In this document: positions 13,503 through 21,587 of the stretch, piece after piece | Layout of the letters: every line of letters starts with the position of its first letter | Position numbering within the stretch: the first letter of the stretch is position 1 | Source: a virus | Virus record (IMG/VR): IMGVR_UViG_3300044714_000012 | Location: 1-22,076 of that record | DNA length: 22,076 bases | Strand: one strand, 5' to 3' | The notes under the pieces: model-generated | What the model saw: only the letters and a program-made list of their open reading frames with translations | What the model was told of the DNA's origin: nothing | Databases searched by the model: none | Position numbers and translations under genes: made by a program

Positions 13503-14275
13503 CGCAATCCTTTGCCGCCGGCTGGCGCGTCCGGGGTTATGCGAACTTCGTCGCCGACGATGCGACCGAAATCTGGTTGCAGCTGATCTATGAAATCGAC
13601 CGCCAGCTGGATCGCGCCCAGGTCGAGCCCGACAGCGTCGCCCAGCTGCGCGCGATCACCGCGCGATTTTCGCCGTCCTTTGTCCGCCAGGACCCGACCG
13701 ACGTCGCGATCGCGGTCGAGCGCTACATCGCGACGATCGCCTGTCAAATATTGGTCGAGGACGACGCGGCGATCGCCACGATGAGCGTGCTGTCGCTATG
13801 GGACACGTCGCTTGCGCCGATCCCGCGGATCCGGTCGGGCGGATACACGCCGACGCGCCAGCGCCAGGTCGCGAACCGCACCGCGCAGATTGCCCTGGTG
13901 CGCCGCTCCGCGGTGCTCGCCGCCGCGACCCGCATCCTGCAATTCGCGCCGTTGTCGCCGCAGCGCGCGGCCCAGCTGCGCGACGCGTTCGCTTTGATGT
14001 TTGCGCCGGTCATTGACGCTGCCTCGATCGCCGACGACGGGGCTGTCGTCCGCGGCCTGCGCGCCGTCCTGACTGCCGCCATCAATCTGCTGACGGATCG
14101 CATCGGCCCGGTGAACGAACTGGCGGTGTTTACGACCGCGATCACACTGCCGGTGCATGTCGCCGCGCATCGCATCTATCAGGACGCCCGCGAGGCCGCG
14201 ATGCTCGCCGACGCGAACCCGGCCGCGCATCCGTCCTTTATGCCGCTGGTATTGCTGGCTCCCGCGCTGACGTGA
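13490..14275 (+). CDS. DNA circularisation protein C-terminal part (Mu gpN-like, split)
   Basis: The protein is 261 residues, starting from GTG 13490 (ggggcagg just upstream), which overlaps the previous ORF by 13 bases. It is helical, and the C terminus 'VAAHRIYQDAREAAMLADANPAAHPSFMP' matches the end of Mu-like gpN (Y-x-D-A-x-R-x-x-x-x-x-x-N-x-x-x-H-P-x-F-x-P). It therefore supplies the half of gpN missing from the previous ORF. Either two coupled proteins assemble together, or the locus is a single gene broken by a frameshift in the sequence or in the phage. The clean overlap with a start codon at the domain boundary favours a natural split. Its stop overlaps the next GTG start. Confidence 0.75.
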   Translation: MGPVTQSFAAGWRVRGYANFVADDATEIWLQLIYEIDRQLDRAQVEPDSVAQLRAITARFSPSFVRQDPTDVAIAVERYIATIACQILVEDDAAIATMSVLSLWDTSLAPIPRIRSGGYTPTRQRQVANRTAQIALVRRSAVLAAATRILQFAPLSPQRAAQLRDAFALMFAPVIDAASIADDGAVVRGLRAVLTAAINLLTDRIGPVNELAVFTTAITLPVHVAAHRIYQDAREAAMLADANPAAHPSFMPLVLLAPALT

Positions 14276-15438
14276 CGAGCCCGACGCCAAATCTGACTTT
14301 GACGCTGCGCGGTCGCGACTATGGCGGCTGGTTGCGCGTCCGCATCGAACGTGCCGCCAATCAGGCGACGATCCAGTGGGGCGTCATCGGGACGCGCGAC
14401 TGGCCGGGAATGGAAGCTCTGTGGGACTTCGCGCCCGGAGATGCAATCCGCGGAACCGTCGGCGACAAACCTGTCGTTGTCGGCTGGGTCGACACGATCT
14501 CGCCGGCCTATGGCGCGGAACAGCATCAAATCGAGATCAGCGGGCGCGGCCTGGTCAGCGATCTTTGCGACTGTTCGCCGGAAGGTGCCCCGACCGAATG
14601 GAAACAGACGCCGGCCGGGACGATCATTACACAGATTGCCGCCGTCTTTGGGATCGAGGTCCGGATCGAGGCGGACCTGTCGCCGCCGCTGGATTTCAAA
14701 CGCCAGCAGGGCGAGGCCGGATGGGAAAGCATCTCGCGGATATGCAAGCTGCGGCAATGTCTCGCCTATGAGGAACCGGACGGGACGCTGTTGGTGACGC
14801 GCGTCTCGCAGGAATATTGCGATACCGACCTGATCCAGGGCGAGAACATCAAGGACGCGACCGCCAAGCTGGACGATAAGGATCGGTATTCGGTCTACAT
14901 CGTCAAAGGGCAGCAACCCGCCGCGAAGAAAGCCGGGGTTGCACCCAAACAAGCCGCGCAGTCCGTCGCCCAGGTCGAGGACCCTTCGATCCGCCGCTTT
15001 CGCCCGATGGTCATCGTTCAGGGCGCCTCGACGAACAACGGCGAGGCGCTGGAACGCGCCAAATGGGAGATGCAAAAGCGCTGGGGCGCCGGGCGCGAGG
15101 CCGAGATCGTCGTCCAGGGCTGGCACACGAAAGCGGGGCTGTTGTGGCCGGTCAACCGGCTGTGCCGCCTGCAAGACACATGGCTCGGGATCGACCGCGA
15201 CATGTCGATCATCAAAGCGGCGCACGAACTCGGCGCGCGCGGGTCGATCACGACGCTTACCCTGCAACCGCCCGAAGCGCTGACACCGGAACCCGCCTCG
15301 CTCAGTGACACGAAGAAGGGCAAGGCGAAGGGCGGCAAGGGGAAAGGAAAGGGCAAGGGCGGCGGATCGTCGATCTGGGAGCAGGTCCGCGCCGACTATG
15401 TCGCCGGGGAGCGCCGCCGCACCGAAGCAAAACAATGA
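14272..15438 (+). CDS. P: Baseplate hub protein (Mu gpP / gp44-like)
   Basis: The protein is 388 residues from GTG 14272 (GTGA overlap with previous stop). Mu P-family features are present: the 'W' strand opening 'TLTLRGRDYGGW', 'ISGRGLVSDLCDCSPE', 'TIITQIAAVFGIEV', 'GEAGWESISRICKLRQCLAYEEPDGTLLVTR', and 'GENIKDATAKLDDKDRYSVYIV'. The hub trimer connects the tube to the central spike. A low-complexity Lys/Gly tract occupies about residues 349-366, followed by a final helix (SSIWEQVRADYVAGERRR). The tract is unusual for this family, and a basic flexible arm could contact DNA or membrane lipids. Confidence 0.85.
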   Translation: MTSPTPNLTLTLRGRDYGGWLRVRIERAANQATIQWGVIGTRDWPGMEALWDFAPGDAIRGTVGDKPVVVGWVDTISPAYGAEQHQIEISGRGLVSDLCDCSPEGAPTEWKQTPAGTIITQIAAVFGIEVRIEADLSPPLDFKRQQGEAGWESISRICKLRQCLAYEEPDGTLLVTRVSQEYCDTDLIQGENIKDATAKLDDKDRYSVYIVKGQQPAAKKAGVAPKQAAQSVAQVEDPSIRRFRPMVIVQGASTNNGEALERAKWEMQKRWGAGREAEIVVQGWHTKAGLLWPVNRLCRLQDTWLGIDRDMSIIKAAHELGARGSITTLTLQPPEALTPEPASLSDTKKGKAKGGKGKGKGKGGGSSIWEQVRADYVAGERRRTEAKQ

Positions 15439-15493
15439 TTTGAGGGTTGCCCGCCGATCCTGGGGGCCGTACACGGGCCGAGGAGGTTGGACG

Positions 15494-15712
15494 ATGGATG
15501 ATAGCAGTCGCGACGCTTTCCCTCATCAGACGGGCTCAGGCGGGGACCGCAGCCCCGTTGCGACCCGGTCCCTGCCGCCGATAATCCAGCCGATCCCGAA
15601 TTCCGCGGTCGTCTATTGCCGTTTCGGCTTTCGGGTCTGGGGACCCTACGAACCGATGGTTGCCGGCCGCACCCTGCCGCATTTCCGCCTGCATGCCTGG
15701 GACCTGCCGTGA
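15494..15712 (+). CDS. Small orphan protein between hub and spike genes
   Basis: The protein is 72 residues. ATG 15494 has a strong aggagg at 15481-15486, and the stop overlaps the next GTG start (GTGA). The N-terminal half is polar and Ser/Gly-rich, the C-terminal half has 'AVVYCRFGFRVWGPYEPMVAGRTLP'. No family recognised. Mu has no gene between gp44 and gp45, so this is an accessory insertion, perhaps a small baseplate accessory; only context supports that. The good ribosome-binding site is the main evidence for expression. Confidence 0.6.
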   Translation: MDDSSRDAFPHQTGSGGDRSPVATRSLPPIIQPIPNSAVVYCRFGFRVWGPYEPMVAGRTLPHFRLHAWDLP

Positions 15713-16242
15713 GCGAAGATCGCCGCTTAGCGCCCTTTATCCGCCGCATCAACATGATGATCAGCCGCGGCGCGCTCGAGGGCACGGCGGACGACGGCGA
15801 CATCCAGACAATGCAGGTCGCGCTGCTGGCGGATGAAACCGCCGACGACGTCGAGCGCATCCAGACCTATGGGCTGTCGACGAACCCCCCGAATGGCGGC
15901 GACGCGCTTGTCGCGTTCGTCGGAGGCAATCGCGATCACGGCGTCGTCCTTGCCGTCAACGACCGCGGATCGCGTCCGAAGGGGCTGAAATCGGGCGAGG
16001 TGGTGCTTTACAACGATCAAGACGTCCGGGTGAGCCTGACGACAGACGGCGACCTAAAGATCGCCACGCGGCGACATGTCGAGATCGAGGCGACGGAGGA
16101 AATCACCATCAAGGCGAAGACGATGGCGATTGAGGTCGAGGAAGCGGTGACGATCATTGCCCCGGACGGGGTCCATATCGACGGCGACCTTGTCGTCGAC
16201 GGCGACATCCGCGCGACCGGCTCGATCACGGGCGCGCCCTGA
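15709..16242 (+). CDS. Baseplate spike protein (Mu gp45-like)
   Basis: The protein is 177 residues from GTG 15709. The Mu gp45 N-terminal domain is clear: 'R-R-I-N-M-M-I-S-R-G' then 'MQVALLADETADDVERIQTYGLSTNPPNGGDALVAFVGGNRDHGVVLAV'. The rest is a beta-helix of short repeating strands ('ATRRHVEIEATEEITIKAKTM', 'VDGDIRATGSITG') as in the central needle. The trimeric spike punctures the outer membrane. The C-terminal tip has no obvious iron-binding HxH motif of the kind seen at some phage spike tips. Start overlaps the previous stop as GTGA. Confidence 0.85.
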   Translation: MSEDRRLAPFIRRINMMISRGALEGTADDGDIQTMQVALLADETADDVERIQTYGLSTNPPNGGDALVAFVGGNRDHGVVLAVNDRGSRPKGLKSGEVVLYNDQDVRVSLTTDGDLKIATRRHVEIEATEEITIKAKTMAIEVEEAVTIIAPDGVHIDGDLVVDGDIRATGSITGAP

Positions 16243-16718
16243 TGCCGGACATCGCGACCGTGTGGAATGCCGAAATCAGCCGCGGCGATTACGACCTGGT
16301 CCCGCCCGGGGTGCTGCGTTCCGACCAGGACCTTGGGACGGCGGTCATGCTCAGCTGGTTCACCGATCGCACCTGCGAACCCGACGACGTGCCGCCGGAC
16401 GGGGACGGACGCCGCGGATGGTGGGGCGACGCGTTCCGGACCTATCCGCTGGGATCGCGTCTGTGGTTGCTCGCCCGCGAAAAGGAAACCGAACAAACCC
16501 GCCTGCGCGCCGAAGCCTATGGCCGCGAAGCGCTGCGCTGGATGATCCGCGAAGAAATCGCGTCCGCGACCGAGGTATCCGCCGCCTGGACCGCGCCCGG
16601 ACGCCTGGAGCTGACCGCCGTCATCGTCTCGCCGCCAGGAACCCGGATCGGATGGCGATTTGCGATCGCCTGGGGGCAGCTGGCCGGCCTCGAACTGATT
16701 TCCGGGGTAATCATCTGA
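16242..16718 (+). CDS. Baseplate wedge protein (Mu gp46-like)
   Basis: The protein is 158 residues, with ATG 16242 overlapping the previous stop (TGATG). 'L-G-T-A-V-M-L-S-W-F-T-D-R' and 'RRGWWGDAF....GSRLWLLAREKETEQTRLRAEAYGREALRWMI' are the hallmark motifs of the GP46 family. This family corresponds to the gp25-type wedge component that initiates sheath polymerisation. The end 'RFAIAWGQLAGLELI' closes the fold. Position between gp45 and gp47 is the canonical one. Confidence 0.87.
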   Translation: MPDIATVWNAEISRGDYDLVPPGVLRSDQDLGTAVMLSWFTDRTCEPDDVPPDGDGRRGWWGDAFRTYPLGSRLWLLAREKETEQTRLRAEAYGREALRWMIREEIASATEVSAAWTAPGRLELTAVIVSPPGTRIGWRFAIAWGQLAGLELISGVII

Positions 16719-17809
16719 TGCCGGGGCCGAACAATTTTGCGCGGATGACGCTCCCCGAACTGATCGCGCAGGCGATCGCCGACATCGACGCGAACCTGCC
16801 CGCCGCAAACGCTCGCCTCGCGCAGAACAATTTGAACGTGCTAGCGATCATGTCGTCCGGACTGACGGATGAGCAGCTGGACGCGATCGAATATTACGCG
16901 ACGCAAATTCACGTCACGACCGCCAACGAATCGGGTCTGGAACGCCACGCGGCCGAATGGGGGGTGCCGCGCAAGGATGCGACCCGCGCCACCGGCCGCT
17001 TGATTGCCGATGTCATCGGCGCAGCACCATTGCCCGCGCGCGCGCTGTTCCGCGATCAGACGACGCTGATCGAGGTCCGGACGACCGCGGACGGGATCCT
17101 GGTCGGAGCGACCCGCGAGGCGCCGATCGAAGCGGTGGCACCGGGGGCCGCCAGCAATCTGAGCGCAGGGACCCGGCTGATCACCGTTAGCCCGATCACC
17201 GGAGTCACCGGTGCTGGTCTGCCGAATGACATGCGCGGCGGAACCGATCAAGAGGACGTCGAGGTCTGGCGCTCGCGCATCCTCGACCGTATCCAGCGTC
17301 CGCCGCAGGGCGGCGCCGATTTCGACTATCGCCGCTGGGCCCTCGAATTCCCCGGCGTTACCCGCGCCTGGGTGTATCCGCGCGAACAGGGGCTGGGCAC
17401 GGTCGTCGTCCGGTTTGCGATGGACAACACCTATCCGGGCGGTGTTCCGACGCAGGACGACGCCGCCGCCTTGCTCGCCTATATCGAGGCGCGCCGGCCG
17501 GTCACTGCCGAGATTTTCGTTTATGCGCCGGTCGCGCATCTCCTCGACGTCACAATCCGCGACCTGATCCCGCGCAATGAAACGACCGAGGCCGCAGTGA
17601 TCGACGAATTGACGGACATGCTGTTGCGCGAGGGCCGACCCGGAGGGACGATCGCAATCAACTGGATTTGGGAGGCGGTGTCGATCGCGTCCGGGGTGCG
17701 GACGCATAAGATCGACGCGCCACCGGACGACGTCGCGATCCCGATCGGGGGACTGCCGATCCTGGGGACCGTGAATTACGTCGCAACCCCGCCGATCCGC
17801 GCCCGATGA
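16718..17809 (+). CDS. Baseplate J-like protein (Mu gp47-like)
   Basis: The protein is 363 residues from ATG 16718 (TGATG overlap). Baseplate-J features are present: an N-terminal helix, 'GLERHAAEWGVPRKDATRATG', a variable middle, 'GTDQEDVEVWRSRILDRIQRPPQGGADFDYRRWALEFPGVTRAWVYP', and 'YIEARRPVTAEIFVYAP'. It forms the wedge frame of the baseplate and also connects to the fibre network through gp48. The longer upstream frame overlaps gp46 and is not used. Confidence 0.9.
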   Translation: MPGPNNFARMTLPELIAQAIADIDANLPAANARLAQNNLNVLAIMSSGLTDEQLDAIEYYATQIHVTTANESGLERHAAEWGVPRKDATRATGRLIADVIGAAPLPARALFRDQTTLIEVRTTADGILVGATREAPIEAVAPGAASNLSAGTRLITVSPITGVTGAGLPNDMRGGTDQEDVEVWRSRILDRIQRPPQGGADFDYRRWALEFPGVTRAWVYPREQGLGTVVVRFAMDNTYPGGVPTQDDAAALLAYIEARRPVTAEIFVYAPVAHLLDVTIRDLIPRNETTEAAVIDELTDMLLREGRPGGTIAINWIWEAVSIASGVRTHKIDAPPDDVAIPIGGLPILGTVNYVATPPIRAR

Positions 17810-18504
17810 GCGAGGAAACCCGTTCTGCGCAGGCTGTCCTGCGCAAGGAGGATTTCGACGAACAGGCAATGGCGATGCTGCCTTCCGGGATCGCCTGGAA
17901 CAACCATCGCGACGGCGTTCAGCCGCGACTCGTCAAGGCGCTGATCGGCAATCATTACCATGCTTATCGCCGCATCCTCGCGATGCTGAACGAGGCGGAC
18001 CCGCGGACGACCGTCGAGACGATCGCGATGTGGGAAACCGACTGCGGACTGCCGGACCCTTGCGTCGGCGAACTCGCGCCCTCCCTGGAACTGCGCCGTC
18101 GCGACATCGTCGCCAAGCGCCAATCGGGCGGCGTCGCCACACCGCAGCAATTCATCGAATTCGCCGCCGCGCTCGGCTGGCGGATTTCGATCGTCGAATA
18201 TCGTCCCTTTCGTGTCTGGTCGGAGTGCGACGCGTTTCTGAACCCGGAACCTGACTGGCCGCATACCTGGATGGTCGTGGTTCACGACGACGAACAGCGG
18301 ATCACCTGGTTCGACGTGAGCTCGCAATGCACCGAATTTATCGCGTCCTGGGGCTTCAATTCGCTGGAATGCGCGATCCTGGCGCTGGCACCGGCACAGA
18401 CGCGGGTATTGTTCGCTTATGCGCCGCTGATCGTGACGACGGTCTGGGATGGTGGTGCGACGATCTGGGATGGTGGTGCGACGATTTGGAAGGATCGAAT
18501 TTAG
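17806..18504 (+). CDS. Tail protein (Mu gp48-like, DUF2313)
   Basis: The protein is 232 residues from ATG 17806 (ATGA overlap). 'LPSGIAWN', 'DPRTTVETIAMWETDCGLPDPC', and 'RRRDIVAKRQSGGVATPQQFIEFAAALGW' are the DUF2313 / YmfQ signature. This protein links the baseplate-J ring to tail fibres. The C-terminal end carries two copies of T-I-W-D-G-G-A from a recent 21-bp tandem duplication and then 'TIWKDRI'. It is followed immediately by the fibre genes, as in Mu where gp48 precedes gpS. Confidence 0.88.
   Translation: MSEETRSAQAVLRKEDFDEQAMAMLPSGIAWNNHRDGVQPRLVKALIGNHYHAYRRILAMLNEADPRTTVETIAMWETDCGLPDPCVGELAPSLELRRRDIVAKRQSGGVATPQQFIEFAAALGWRISIVEYRPFRVWSECDAFLNPEPDWPHTWMVVVHDDEQRITWFDVSSQCTEFIASWGFNSLECAILALAPAQTRVLFAYAPLIVTTVWDGGATIWDGGATIWKDRI
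18443..18484 (+). repeat. Two exact 21-bp tandem repeats at 3' end of gp48-like gene
   Basis: The unit tctgggatggtggtgcgacg followed by a is repeated exactly at 18443-18463 and 18464-18484, with a degenerate third start after it. It keeps the reading frame (7 codons) and encodes a repeated WDGGATI motif at the protein's C terminus. Confidence 0.85.
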
Positions 18505-19455
18505 ATGAATTCGCAGATTGATCCGCTAATCCCGATTTCAGGGTCCGAACCTGGCCCGTCAAGCGATAGCGTGCGCCTCAATTTCCGACGTGCCAGGGAC
18601 GAAATAAACCAGCTGGACTCCAGCAAACTGCCGCTGAATGGCGGCGCGATGAATGGACCATTGCGGTTCATTCTGCCGATTGCCCCGCCGACGATGGGCG
18701 TCCGGTCGCCGGGAACCCGGATCGTTCTCTATGATTTGCTGGGCTTGGGTTCGGTCGACTACGCGATCGGGGTCGCCGCCGGCACCACATGGTTCTCGAT
18801 CCCTGGCGGCCGTTTCGACTGGTATTGCAACGAAGATGTGATCGCGACCCTCGACGCCAGCGGCAATTTCCTAGTGGGCGGGTATGTGAGCCTGGGCCGC
18901 GATCCTTTTGATCCGAACCATGCCGCGAACCTGCGTTATGTCGATGCCGCGATCGCCGCGATCCCGCCCGCCCTGCCATTGACAGGCGGGACCCTGACGG
19001 GCGCGCTCGCGGTCACGAGGGCGCTTGATCTTATTCCAGTGCAACCGACCGCCACGCGCTATGGCCTATGGAATGATGGGGCCTTTCTTGTTCTCGGCGT
19101 TCCGGGGTCTCCCGGAACAGCAATCATGTCGCTGGCCATTCACGAGGGCGAGAACAGCACCTGGTTCAATGGCGTCCTGGGATGCGAGTCCGACCTGCCA
19201 GTGATCTCGCTGATGACGGCCAAGCCCGGTGATCCTTTCGTCGGTTTGTGGAACCCCGGCGACGGACTGCATATCGGCCTGACGGACGAATGGGGCAGGC
19301 CGGACACCTCGATCGTCACGATCACCGCGGCCGGCGCTCAATTCGAACTGCCGGTTATCCTGCCGGACGATCCGACTGCGCCGCTCGAGGCCGCGACCAA
19401 ACAATATGTCGACGACGCGATCGCCGCGCTGCGCGCCGAATTACGAGGGGGATAA
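18505..19455 (+). CDS. Tail fibre protein
   Basis: The protein is 316 residues from ATG 18505, directly after the previous stop. The N terminus ('SSDSVRLNFRRARDEINQLDSSKL') is a common fibre anchor. Then come 'LPLNGGAMNGPL' and 'LPLTGGTLTGAL' fibre motifs, each followed by a beta domain of the type 'G-x-R...A-I-G-V...TTWFSIPGG...W...VIATLDASGNFLVGG...LGRDPFDPNHAANLRYVD'. The C terminus 'PLEAATKQYVDDAIAALRAEL' is the usual closing helix. The two domains resemble each other and a domain in the next gene. It lacks an S74 chaperone. Probable receptor-binding fibre attached through gp48. Confidence 0.8.
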   Translation: MNSQIDPLIPISGSEPGPSSDSVRLNFRRARDEINQLDSSKLPLNGGAMNGPLRFILPIAPPTMGVRSPGTRIVLYDLLGLGSVDYAIGVAAGTTWFSIPGGRFDWYCNEDVIATLDASGNFLVGGYVSLGRDPFDPNHAANLRYVDAAIAAIPPALPLTGGTLTGALAVTRALDLIPVQPTATRYGLWNDGAFLVLGVPGSPGTAIMSLAIHEGENSTWFNGVLGCESDLPVISLMTAKPGDPFVGLWNPGDGLHIGLTDEWGRPDTSIVTITAAGAQFELPVILPDDPTAPLEAATKQYVDDAIAALRAELRGG

Positions 19456-19459
19456 GACC

Positions 19460-20962
19460 ATGCAAAGGATCGCGACCGACACGCGCCAACGCGACAAATT
19501 CGGCCCCGGTAAGGATGGGTTCACCGCCGGCAACATCGCAACGGGCCTATCGTCGACGCAGCTGGAACCCGACTGGTTCGACAACCTCCAAGAGGAAGTT
19601 TCGAACGTCGTCGAGATCGAACTGGGGCCACTCGATGGCGCCGACAAATTCCAGCTATGGAAAGCGATCGACGCCCAAATCGGCCGCAGCATTTCCGGCA
19701 TCCCACCCTTGCCCGGTTTTGTGCTGCGCGCCGGCGACACGATGACCGGACCCCTCAGCTTTAATGCCGGGCTTGCGCCACCGACCACGGGATCGATTGG
19801 ATCACGCTTAGTGTTGTTTCCGGGTGGGGGCGCGCCTGGAAGCGCCGATTTGGCGCTCGGTATTATGCCCGGTGGGATGTGGTTCAGCGCTCGCACCGTC
19901 GCAGATACCTTTTCGTGGTATGGCGGTGAAGCGGTCATCGCCACTCTGGGCGGGAATGGGACGCTATCCCTCGTTGGCACTGCCGTATTAGGACGCGATC
20001 CGCTTGTGCCGGCTGAGGCCGCGACCAAGCGCTACGTTGACGATCGGGTGGATCTGAGCGGCTACCTGCCGCTGACCGGCGGCACGATTACGGGCGGGCT
20101 CACCGTCAACGGCCAGTTCGCTGCGATGAGCGGTGTGCAGATTACCGGCGCGGGCGTGCTGTACGCGAATTATAGCGGTAACTGGATCGGCTTTGGCTGG
20201 GATGGGACTAACCTGAACGCATATATCGACAACGGCTATGTGGGCCGAGCGGTAATTGCTAATCCTGGCGCAGTCATCGGCGGCAATCTGGAAGTCGGTG
20301 GCAATGGCAACTTTAGCACCCTCGGCTGCTTTAACAACGCGACAATCAATGGCAGCGTTTCAACAGCCTATCTCGTTTGTAGCGGCGGTGCCGACATTAC
20401 CGGAATGATCAATTGCTCGCACGTCCAACTGAACGCCTTTGACCTGATACTAAACCAGCCGGGCGAGGCGGGGTGTATATCGCGGGCGGGCTACTCGAAA
20501 ATTGTGCTTCAATCGACCGGCGGTGCACCGCTCGCCGAAGTATCGATCAGCGCCCAGGATTTCAATTTCACCGGCGCTTGGGCTGGCCGATTCTCAAACC
20601 CCAATTGGGACACCATCTCCGACGTCCAGCTAAAAAAAGACATCGAACCCTATCGGCAAGGGCTTGCTGCGATCCGCGGGCTTGCCCCGGTGTCCTACGC
20701 CTTCAACGGGCTCGGCGGAACAACCGACGACGGTCGCCGCTTCGTCGGATTCCTGGCGAACGATTGTATCCAAATCATGCCCGAACTCGCCGTCGGCGAG
20801 CGCAGGGTGAAATTGTACGCCGACGATGCCGAGGATACGCCAGTGCAGGGGCTCAACCTCTCACCCGTCACTTTCGCGCTGGTGAACGCGATCAAGGAAC
20901 TCGCCGACCGCATCGAGGCGCTGGAAGACGATCGCGTCGGCCCGCCAACACCGCGCGTTTAA
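19460..20962 (+). CDS. Tail fibre/spike with C-terminal S74 self-cleaving chaperone
   Basis: The protein is 500 residues, ATG 19460 with gagggg upstream. The N terminus 'FGPGKDGFTAGNIATGLSSTQLEPDWFDNLQEEV' is a baseplate-anchor domain I recognise from many proteobacterial phage fibres. Then 'AGDTMTGPL', a domain homologous to one in the previous gene, and 'LPLTGGTITGGL' follow. The C-terminal 114 residues are an S74-type intramolecular chaperone: S387-D-V-Q-L-K392-K-D-I with the catalytic Ser and Lys five residues apart, then 'GLAPVSYAFNG' and 'FVGFLANDCIQIMPELAVG'. It should trimerise the fibre and cleave itself off just before Ser387. The middle part (20100-20550) has lower GC, as usual for a diversifying receptor-binding region. 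Confidence 0.85.
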   Translation: MQRIATDTRQRDKFGPGKDGFTAGNIATGLSSTQLEPDWFDNLQEEVSNVVEIELGPLDGADKFQLWKAIDAQIGRSISGIPPLPGFVLRAGDTMTGPLSFNAGLAPPTTGSIGSRLVLFPGGGAPGSADLALGIMPGGMWFSARTVADTFSWYGGEAVIATLGGNGTLSLVGTAVLGRDPLVPAEAATKRYVDDRVDLSGYLPLTGGTITGGLTVNGQFAAMSGVQITGAGVLYANYSGNWIGFGWDGTNLNAYIDNGYVGRAVIANPGAVIGGNLEVGGNGNFSTLGCFNNATINGSVSTAYLVCSGGADITGMINCSHVQLNAFDLILNQPGEAGCISRAGYSKIVLQSTGGAPLAEVSISAQDFNFTGAWAGRFSNPNWDTISDVQLKKDIEPYRQGLAAIRGLAPVSYAFNGLGGTTDDGRRFVGFLANDCIQIMPELAVGERRVKLYADDAEDTPVQGLNLSPVTFALVNAIKELADRIEALEDDRVGPPTPRV

Positions 20963-20976
20963 GGGAGACAGTGACC

Positions 20977-21222
20977 ATGCGCAGCAATGGAACCCTGGGC
21001 TATGGCGACAACAGCGTCTCGGTGCAACTCGACGCGTCGCAGCCGATCGAGATCACGTTGACTGCCGGCGGCTGGAATGCGGTCCTGAGCATGATCGCGA
21101 AAGCGCCGTGGGACGTCGCTGATCCCTTTATGCAAGCGATCCGCCGCCAGATAGCGATCGCCGTCACGCCACCGTCCGGCGCCGCGGAGCAGACGCAAGG
21201 CGGGCCGAGCAACGACCGATGA
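20977..21222 (+). CDS. Small hypothetical protein
   Basis: The protein is 81 residues from ATG 20977, with aaggga at 20961-20966. Beta strands ('SVSVQLDASQPIEITLTAGGWNAVLSMIAK') precede a helix and a Gly/Pro/Gln tail. No family recognised. Its stop overlaps the next start (ATGA), so it is co-translated with the HNH gene. Its position after the fibres could suggest a fibre assembly or accessory function, but nothing else supports that. Confidence 0.6.
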   Translation: MRSNGTLGYGDNSVSVQLDASQPIEITLTAGGWNAVLSMIAKAPWDVADPFMQAIRRQIAIAVTPPSGAAEQTQGGPSNDR

Positions 21223-21563
21223 GGAACGCGCGCCCGCCGCGGTTCCGCGCGCCGTGGCTACCCTCGCGCGCTGCCTCGCTCGCCGCCTTCCGCCAGGAGC
21301 AACGCCGCTGGAACCCGCAACCGCCCGCAGCTGCACGCGGGTACGATCCAGCCTGGAGCGCGCTGCGCGCCCAACATCTCGCCGTCGAGCCCAACTGCCG
21401 AAAATGCGCGCTGCGGGGCGTCGAGACGTCCGCCAGGATCGTCGATCACGTCGTCCCGGTGCGCGTCGCCCCCGAGCGCCGCCTCGATCCGACAAACCTG
21501 CAATCGCTCTGCTGGCCGTGCCACAACGCCAAAACTCAACGGGAAGTACGCGCGCGACGATAG
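21219..21563 (+). CDS. HNH endonuclease
   Basis: The protein is 114 residues from ATG 21219. Two Cys pairs (C60/C63 and C98/C101) frame 'V75-D-H77', 'NLQSLCWPCHNAKT' with N93, H102 and N103: the classic HNH metal-binding fold with zinc knuckles. Residues before about 40 are a basic, Pro-rich leader. In many phages (e.g. HK97 gp74) an HNH nuclease lies next to terminase and helps packaging; here it follows the fibres and the terminase may be outside the window. A stand-alone homing or packaging nuclease are both possible. Confidence 0.85.
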   Translation: MRNARPPRFRAPWLPSRAASLAAFRQEQRRWNPQPPAAARGYDPAWSALRAQHLAVEPNCRKCALRGVETSARIVDHVVPVRVAPERRLDPTNLQSLCWPCHNAKTQREVRARR

Positions 21564-21587
21564 CGCCGCAATATCTCGACATGGTAA

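Noticed and set aside
14179-15474. Long open frame of 431 residues on the - strand
   Set aside because: It is opposite the well-supported gpP-like hub gene and reads as Arg/Pro/Asp-rich shadow translation of GC-rich DNA, with no recognisable motif.
20473-20976. Upstream extension of the small gene at 20977
   Set aside because: It overlaps the S74 domain in another frame and has shadow composition; ATG 20977 has its own ribosome-binding site.
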